DNA of 64,000 nt from positions 62,001 through 126,000 of the forward strand of contig NZ_JAGHRE010000010.1 of the NCBI RefSeq assembly GCF_017743935.1, read 5' to 3'. The notes under the pieces are model-generated. The model was not told the DNA's origin. It saw only the letters and a list, made by a program, of their open reading frames with translations, and searched no databases. A program made the position numbers and the translations under genes. The DNA is from Tropicibacter sp. R16_0 (lineage in GTDB: Bacteria; Pseudomonadota; Alphaproteobacteria; Rhodobacterales; Rhodobacteraceae). This document shows positions 59,750 to 64,000 of this stretch, in pieces; within the stretch, counting starts at the first letter, position 1; the number at the start of each line of letters is the position of its first letter.

Positions 59750-60714
59750 CCGATCCACAGTCCTTTCTCAGCACCGCCCGCCAGGTGATCACAGACGAGG
59801 CCCAAGCGCTGGAGGCCCTGGCCGAGGGTCTGGATGATCGCTTTGCACAAGCCGTTGATCTGATCCTGAACACCAAAGGTCGCGTGATCGTCAGCGGCAT
59901 CGGCAAATCAGGCCACATCGGCCACAAGATCGCCGCCACCCTGGCCAGCACAGGCACTCCGGCCTATTTCGTGCACCCGGCCGAGGCGAGCCACGGCGAT
60001 CTGGGCATGCTGTCCGAGGGCGACGTTGTTCTAGCGATTTCGAATTCGGGCGAGGCACCAGAGCTGGCGAACCTGCTGGCGTTCACGCGCCGATTCTCGA
60101 TCCCGCTGATTGGCCTGTCCAGCCGTATGGACAGCACGCTGATGAAGAACGCCGACGTACACCTGCAGATCCCGGCACGGGGCGAGGCCTGCGGATTTGG
60201 TATGGTGCCCTCGATCTCGACCACGCTGACGCTGGCGATGGGGGATGCTCTGGCGATTGCATTGATGAAATATCGTGACTTTCGGCCCGAGAATTTCCGC
60301 GAGTTCCACCCTGGCGGTAAACTCGGTGCGCGCCTGAGCAAGGTCAGCGACCTGATGCATGCAGGCGATGCCCTGCCACTGATCGCCGCCGATACGCCGA
60401 TGAGCGAGGCGTTGATCGAGATCAGCCAGAAGGGCTTTGGTGTGGTGGGCGTAACGGATGCGGACGGATCGCTGGCTGGGATCATCACCGACGGTGACTT
60501 GCGGCGGAACATGGACGGGCTGCTGGACTTGACTGCGGAACAGGTGATGACCGCTGACCCAACCACGATCACACCGGATTCCCTGGCCGAAGAGGCCGTG
60601 GCCGTGATGAACCAACGCAAGATCACCTGCCTGTTTGTCACCGACGAAGCCGCAAAAGGCCCGGCGCAAGGTCTGCTGCATATCCACGACTGCCTGCGCG
60701 TCGGTCTGGGATAA
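59746..60714 (+). CDS. kdsD: Arabinose-5-phosphate isomerase
   Basis: A 322-residue KpsF/GutQ-family isomerase making arabinose 5-phosphate for Kdo synthesis. SIS domain: SGIGKSGHIGHKIAATLASTG (about 43-63) and SNSGEAPEL. HPGGKLG ends the SIS part, and two CBS domains follow (from about 205). It overlaps rnd and precedes lptC by 12 bp, consistent with coordinated LPS core synthesis and export. Confidence 0.95.
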   Translation: MTDPQSFLSTARQVITDEAQALEALAEGLDDRFAQAVDLILNTKGRVIVSGIGKSGHIGHKIAATLASTGTPAYFVHPAEASHGDLGMLSEGDVVLAISNSGEAPELANLLAFTRRFSIPLIGLSSRMDSTLMKNADVHLQIPARGEACGFGMVPSISTTLTLAMGDALAIALMKYRDFRPENFREFHPGGKLGARLSKVSDLMHAGDALPLIAADTPMSEALIEISQKGFGVVGVTDADGSLAGIITDGDLRRNMDGLLDLTAEQVMTADPTTITPDSLAEEAVAVMNQRKITCLFVTDEAAKGPAQGLLHIHDCLRVGLG

Positions 60715-60726
60715 GGAGCCGACACG

Positions 60727-61326
60727 GTGGACGGCTATTCGCGTATGGTTCAACTGCTCAAGGTGCTGCTGCCATTGGCGGCGCTTGCGCTGTTGTCGAC
60801 CGTCTTCCTGCTGTCTCGCAGCGTCGACCCCAACGCCACCATCCCCTTTGCCGAACAGGACATGGCAGATCGGATGCGCGATCAACAAGTGACGAAACCC
60901 TATTTTTCGGGCACCACCGCCAAGGGTGAAGAGGTTCTGGTCACCGCCCTAATCGCCCGACCGGGCGGGCCAAATTCACCAGCCGAAGCAACCGAGCTGG
61001 ACGCACAGATCACTCTGGTTGATGGAAAGATCATCCGCTTGACCTCGGATCTTGGAAAAGTGGCGTTGGATCAGGACATGGCCGTCTTCTCGGGAGATGT
61101 GCGGATCACGTCCACCGATGGCACCGAAATTCGGACCGAAGTGTTGAACACTGCGCTTAGCGGGATCAAGGGATCGACCTCCGGAACGATCACCGGAACG
61201 GGCCCAATTGGCGATTTCACGGCTGGAAACATGGAAATGGGGGCAAAAAACGACGATGGACCCATTCACATGGTATTCAAAAACGGGGTGAAGCTGGTAT
61301 ACGATCCCCAAAAGCAAGAAAGATAA
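60727..61326 (+). CDS. lptC: LPS export protein LptC
   Basis: A 199-residue bitopic inner-membrane protein. One N-terminal helix (LLKVLLPLAALALLSTVFLL) is followed by a periplasmic beta-jellyroll of the LptC/OstA-like type (PYFSGTTAKGEEVLVTA onward). It links LptB2FG to LptA. GTG start preceded by AAGGAG. Sequence similarity is generally low in this family; the identification rests also on position before lptA and lptB. Confidence 0.92.
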   Translation: MDGYSRMVQLLKVLLPLAALALLSTVFLLSRSVDPNATIPFAEQDMADRMRDQQVTKPYFSGTTAKGEEVLVTALIARPGGPNSPAEATELDAQITLVDGKIIRLTSDLGKVALDQDMAVFSGDVRITSTDGTEIRTEVLNTALSGIKGSTSGTITGTGPIGDFTAGNMEMGAKNDDGPIHMVFKNGVKLVYDPQKQER

Positions 61327-61329
61327 CCT

Positions 61330-61821
61330 GTGATCTATTTTCGCGCTCTGATTTTCTGCATGCTTTCGATCCTGGGCGCGGCATCTGCCTCGGCGCAGGG
61401 TACCAACGTTGCATTCGGCGCGATCAAGGCGGACCCGTCGCTACCGGTTGAGGTCACAGCCGACACTCTGGATGTGAACCAGGAAAACGGATCAGCTGAG
61501 TTCAAGGGTAACGTATTGGTGGGACAGGGCGAAATGCGCCTGTCGGCGAAGCGTGTTCTGGTCATCTACAACCAGGAACAATCCGGCATCCAACGGATGG
61601 AGGCGACCGGAGACGTCGTATTGGTCAACGGCCCCGACGCCGCGCAAGCGCAACGCGCCGATTACACCATAGACACCGGTATCATCGTGATGACGGGGAA
61701 TGTGCTGCTGACTCAGGGGGAAAACGCCCTGACCTCGAACAAGATGACCGTGAATCTGATCACCGGAACGGCGCAGATGGTTGGCCGAGTGAAAACAATT
61801 CTGAACTCGGACAAGAATTGA
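61330..61821 (+). CDS. lptA: LPS export periplasmic protein LptA
   Basis: A 163-residue periplasmic OstA-domain protein with a signal peptide (IFCMLSILGAASASAQG). The LptA fold is seen as LPVEVTADTLDVNQENGSAEFKGNV-type repeats. GTG start three bases after lptC. The stop overlaps the lptB ATG (TGATG), so LptA and the ATPase are coupled. Confidence 0.94.
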   Translation: MIYFRALIFCMLSILGAASASAQGTNVAFGAIKADPSLPVEVTADTLDVNQENGSAEFKGNVLVGQGEMRLSAKRVLVIYNQEQSGIQRMEATGDVVLVNGPDAAQAQRADYTIDTGIIVMTGNVLLTQGENALTSNKMTVNLITGTAQMVGRVKTILNSDKN

Positions 61822-62579
61822 TGGCGAAACCGAAACTCAGCGTGACCGAGGGCTCATCCGGGCTGAAAATCGAGAAGCTGCGCAAGTCTTACAGCAAGAA
61901 GACCGTGATTCGGGACGTGTCGATGTCCTTGGACCGATCCGAGGTGGTGGCACTGCTGGGTCCAAACGGATCCGGCAAAACAACGACATTCTATTCCATC
62001 GCTGGCCTGGTGTTCCCCGAAGCGGGCTCTGTCACCATCGACGGACAAAATGTCACCACCCTGCCGATGTATCGCCGTGCACGTTTGGGCATCGGATATC
62101 TGCCGCAGGAAATGTCGATCTTTCGGGGCCTGAGTGTCGAAGACAACATCTCGGCCGTGCTGGACGTGACCGTCAAACATGCGCACAAGCGCAAGGAACG
62201 GCTGGAAGAATTGCTGTCGGATTTTTCCGTCGAGCACCTGCGCCGCGCCCCTGCGCTGGCCCTGTCGGGCGGTGAACGCCGCCGCGTTGAAATTGCCCGT
62301 TGCCTGGCTGCTGACCCCAAATACCTGCTGTTGGATGAACCTTTTGCGGGTGTTGACCCGATCAGCGTCGGCGACATCCGCCACCTTGTGGCCGACCTGA
62401 AAAAGCGCGGTATCGGCGTGCTGATCACCGACCACAATGTCCGCGAAACGCTCGAGATCGTGGATCGCGCCTATATCTTGCATGATGGTCAGGTTCTGAT
62501 GTCCGGCACCCCGGAAGAGGTCGTGGACAACGAAAACGTGCGTCGCGTGTATCTGGGCGAAAACTTCCGTATTTCATGA
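61821..62579 (+). CDS. lptB: LPS export ABC transporter ATP-binding protein LptB
   Basis: A 252-residue ABC ATPase. Walker A GPNGSGKTTTF (about 46-56), Q-loop YLPQEMSIFRGLSVEDNI, signature LSGGERRRVEIARCLA, Walker B YLLLDEPFAGVDPIS and the H-loop ITDHNVRETL are all typical LptB. It overlaps lptA by one base. In most alphaproteobacteria rpoN follows; here 255 bp of non-coding DNA separates it from hpf. Confidence 0.97.
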   Translation: MAKPKLSVTEGSSGLKIEKLRKSYSKKTVIRDVSMSLDRSEVVALLGPNGSGKTTTFYSIAGLVFPEAGSVTIDGQNVTTLPMYRRARLGIGYLPQEMSIFRGLSVEDNISAVLDVTVKHAHKRKERLEELLSDFSVEHLRRAPALALSGGERRRVEIARCLAADPKYLLLDEPFAGVDPISVGDIRHLVADLKKRGIGVLITDHNVRETLEIVDRAYILHDGQVLMSGTPEEVVDNENVRRVYLGENFRIS

Positions 62580-62834
62580 CCTTACGGCGGATGACCGCCG
62601 AAGATGGCGAAGATTCGCACAACTTCTTTGCTGCTTTCCGATTGACTCTCGGCGCGTCTCTTGCCTCAATCAGAGTATGGCAAACTTGCGGTTCGATGCT
62701 GTCCTGGTTCGCCCCTTCGTTGAGGGGACGAATGCGACGCAATCTACGCAAATGCCTAATCCAATCACCCGTTATTGACAGGCGCACCCAATCCATTGGG
62801 CGTGAATGCGGGTGAGAATTGTGAAGGAGATCAC
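62580..62834. promoter_or_regulatory. lptB-hpf intergenic region
   Basis: No gene. It holds a small stem CGGCGG-ATGA-CCGCCG just after lptB (62585-62600), a TTGACA hexamer at 62775-62780 that could be the hpf -35 box, and a palindrome CCCAAT-CC-ATTGGG at 62787-62800 between it and the start codon. rpoN, usual at this place, is absent, with no recognisable remnant. Confidence 0.5.
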
Positions 62835-63398
62835 ATGCGTTACCAAATCAGCGGAAAACAGATTGATATCGGTGAAGCCCTGCAAACACACGTGCAGACG
62901 GAACTGGGCGATGCGGTCGCAAAATATGCGGAACGCCCCACCGACGCCAATGTCGTCTTTTCCCGCTCGGCGCATGAATATGTGTGCGAAACAACCGTGC
63001 ATCTGTCGACCGGGCTGACCGCCCAGGCCAAGGCGCATGCCAATGAAATCTACGCGGCCTTCGAAGCTTGCTGCGACAAGATGGAGACTCAGCTGCGCCG
63101 CTACAAGCGCCGCCTGAAGGATCACCATAAGGATCGCTCCGAGCCGGTTGAACTCTTTGGCGCGTCCTCGTATATCCTCGCGTCGGAAGAACAGAACACC
63201 GATAGTGAGCCCGAGTCGCTTCAGCCGATTATTGTGGCCGAGATGGAGACAAAGATTCCATCGCTTTCGGTCGGCGAGGCCGTTATGCAAATGGAGCTGG
63301 CTGGCGCCCCGGTGCTGGTCTTTCGGAACGAAGGCAAGGATGGGTTGAACGTGGTGTACCGTCGCGAGGACGGAAACATCGGTTGGATCGACCCGTAG
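62835..63398 (+). CDS. hpf: Ribosome hibernation promoting factor, long form
   Basis: A 187-residue HPF. The S30AE ribosome-binding domain (about 1-100, RYQISGKQIDIGEALQTHVQ) is followed by an acidic linker (about 115-130) and the C-terminal dimerisation domain (LSVGEAVMQMELAGAPVLVF), so it would form 100S ribosome dimers. The ATG at 62835 follows AAGGAGATCAC. It stands just before ptsN. Confidence 0.95.
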   Translation: MRYQISGKQIDIGEALQTHVQTELGDAVAKYAERPTDANVVFSRSAHEYVCETTVHLSTGLTAQAKAHANEIYAAFEACCDKMETQLRRYKRRLKDHHKDRSEPVELFGASSYILASEEQNTDSEPESLQPIIVAEMETKIPSLSVGEAVMQMELAGAPVLVFRNEGKDGLNVVYRREDGNIGWIDP

Positions 63399-63470
63399 TA
63401 GGCAAGAATTATCAAATGGCCGCCCTTTGGCCCAAATGATCAGGGGGCGCCCGTGCGGAGCAAGCAAGAC

Positions 63471-63935
63471 ATGGAGCTTTCAAGCATCCTCAAGCCTGAG
63501 GCGGTTAAGGTATTTTCCGCTGCCTCGAGCAAGAAACGTCTGTTCCAGGAAATCGCCGAAGTGGCGCACACCGCTCATGGGTTTGACCCCCAATCGACGG
63601 TTGAGGCCCTGATGGAACGCGAGAGCCTGGGACCAACCGGCGTTGGACATGGTGTGGCCCTGCCACATGCGCGCCTGTCGGGTGTGGACACAGTAACCGG
63701 CGTGTTTGTCATGCTGGAAAAGCCGATGGACTTTGGGGCGGTTGATCGCCAGCCCGTCGACATCGCATTTACCCTGTTTGCCCCGGAAGAGGCCGGTGTG
63801 GAGCACCTTAAGGCGCTTGCCCTTGTGTCTCGCACCCTGCGTGAACAACCGCTCTGCACCAAGCTGCGGGCCAATTTGGACCCTACAAAGCTTTATGCGA
63901 TCTTGACCGAAGCACAGTCCGTGCAAGCGGCGTAG
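63471..63935 (+). CDS. ptsN: Nitrogen-regulatory PTS EIIA protein
   Basis: A 154-residue EIIA-Ntr. The phosphorylatable His lies in GVGHGVALPHARL (about 58-70). The protein starts MELSSILKPEAV as in other alphaproteobacterial PtsN; GTG at 63453 in the same frame would add six residues. It takes phosphate from PtsP/NPr and regulates potassium and nitrogen-related processes. A strong terminator follows. Confidence 0.94.
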   Translation: MELSSILKPEAVKVFSAASSKKRLFQEIAEVAHTAHGFDPQSTVEALMERESLGPTGVGHGVALPHARLSGVDTVTGVFVMLEKPMDFGAVDRQPVDIAFTLFAPEEAGVEHLKALALVSRTLREQPLCTKLRANLDPTKLYAILTEAQSVQAA

Positions 63936-63959
63936 GTCAAAACTCAACTGTCAGAATCG

Positions 63960-63986
63960 AAAAAGGCCCCGCGTGGGGCCTTTTTT
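63960..63986 (+). terminator. Rho-independent terminator after ptsN
   Basis: AAAAAGGCCCC pairs with GGGGCCTTTTT around GCGT and ends in a six-T tract, 25 bp after the ptsN stop. The A-rich left arm makes it usable in both directions. Confidence 0.95.
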
Positions 63987-64000
63987 GTTGGAATACTCCG

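Noticed and set aside
62580-62834. A degraded rpoN between lptB and hpf
   Set aside because: No frame in this stretch resembles sigma-54 domains and it is far too short.

Overview
The window comes from a GC-rich alphaproteobacterial chromosome, most likely a Roseobacter-group member of the Rhodobacteraceae (Ruegeria-like). The evidence is the aerobic benzoyl-CoA (box) pathway, many TRAP/TTT/ABC solute systems with divergent LysR or GntR regulators, a Rieske/Fe-2OG oxygenase operon, and the lptCAB-hpf-ptsN arrangement. This is family-level inference from gene content; no species assignment was possible.

Layout. 1-7758: right-hand part of an integrated genomic island. It holds a partial type I methyltransferase gene (hsdM) running off the left edge, a serine resolvase with a res-like site upstream, a ParB-like protein, four unrecognised small genes and a tyrosine integrase next to a tRNA-Arg(CCT), the probable integration target. 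7931-10225: a LacI-type regulator with its own operator and a YcaQ-type DNA glycosylase. 10237-18881: benzoate degradation, consisting of benzoate-CoA ligase, alpha/beta hydrolase, DUF309 protein, boxC, boxB, an unlisted 57-residue four-cysteine protein, boxA and the regulator boxR. At least five TGCA-N6-TGCA-type sites tie these units together.

19179-29045: a Nudix hydrolase, then a carboxylate-catabolism locus (GntR regulator, Asp/Glu-racemase-family enzyme, ThDP enzyme, fumarase/aspartase-family lyase, TctCBA transporter, LysR regulator). A 14-bp operator is shared by gntR and the ThDP gene. 29050-35380: a Ugp-type ABC transporter with a metallophosphodiesterase and a LysR regulator. 35541-42768: a tightly overlapping six-gene operon (class II aldolase, Rieske oxygenase, divergent PanB-like protein, gamma-butyrobetaine-hydroxylase-like enzyme, DddP-like M24 protein, fatty-acid-hydroxylase-family membrane protein) divergent from a GcvA-like LysR. 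I regard this as the best candidate for an undescribed pathway. Two copies of a structured 105-bp repeat with compensatory base changes lie at 35393 and 42779.

42921-63986: mostly housekeeping. It includes a VOC protein, ArsC, adenine deaminase plus AMP nucleosidase, HU, a probably zinc-regulated CobW-DUF1826 pair, a DMT exporter, glutathione peroxidase, MsrB-MsrA, a class II aldolase with a hydantoinase-family protein, QueG, GST, MtgA, NnrS, and the envelope/LPS run rnd-kdsD-lptC-lptA-lptB followed by hpf and ptsN. rpoN is absent from its usual place between lptB and hpf.
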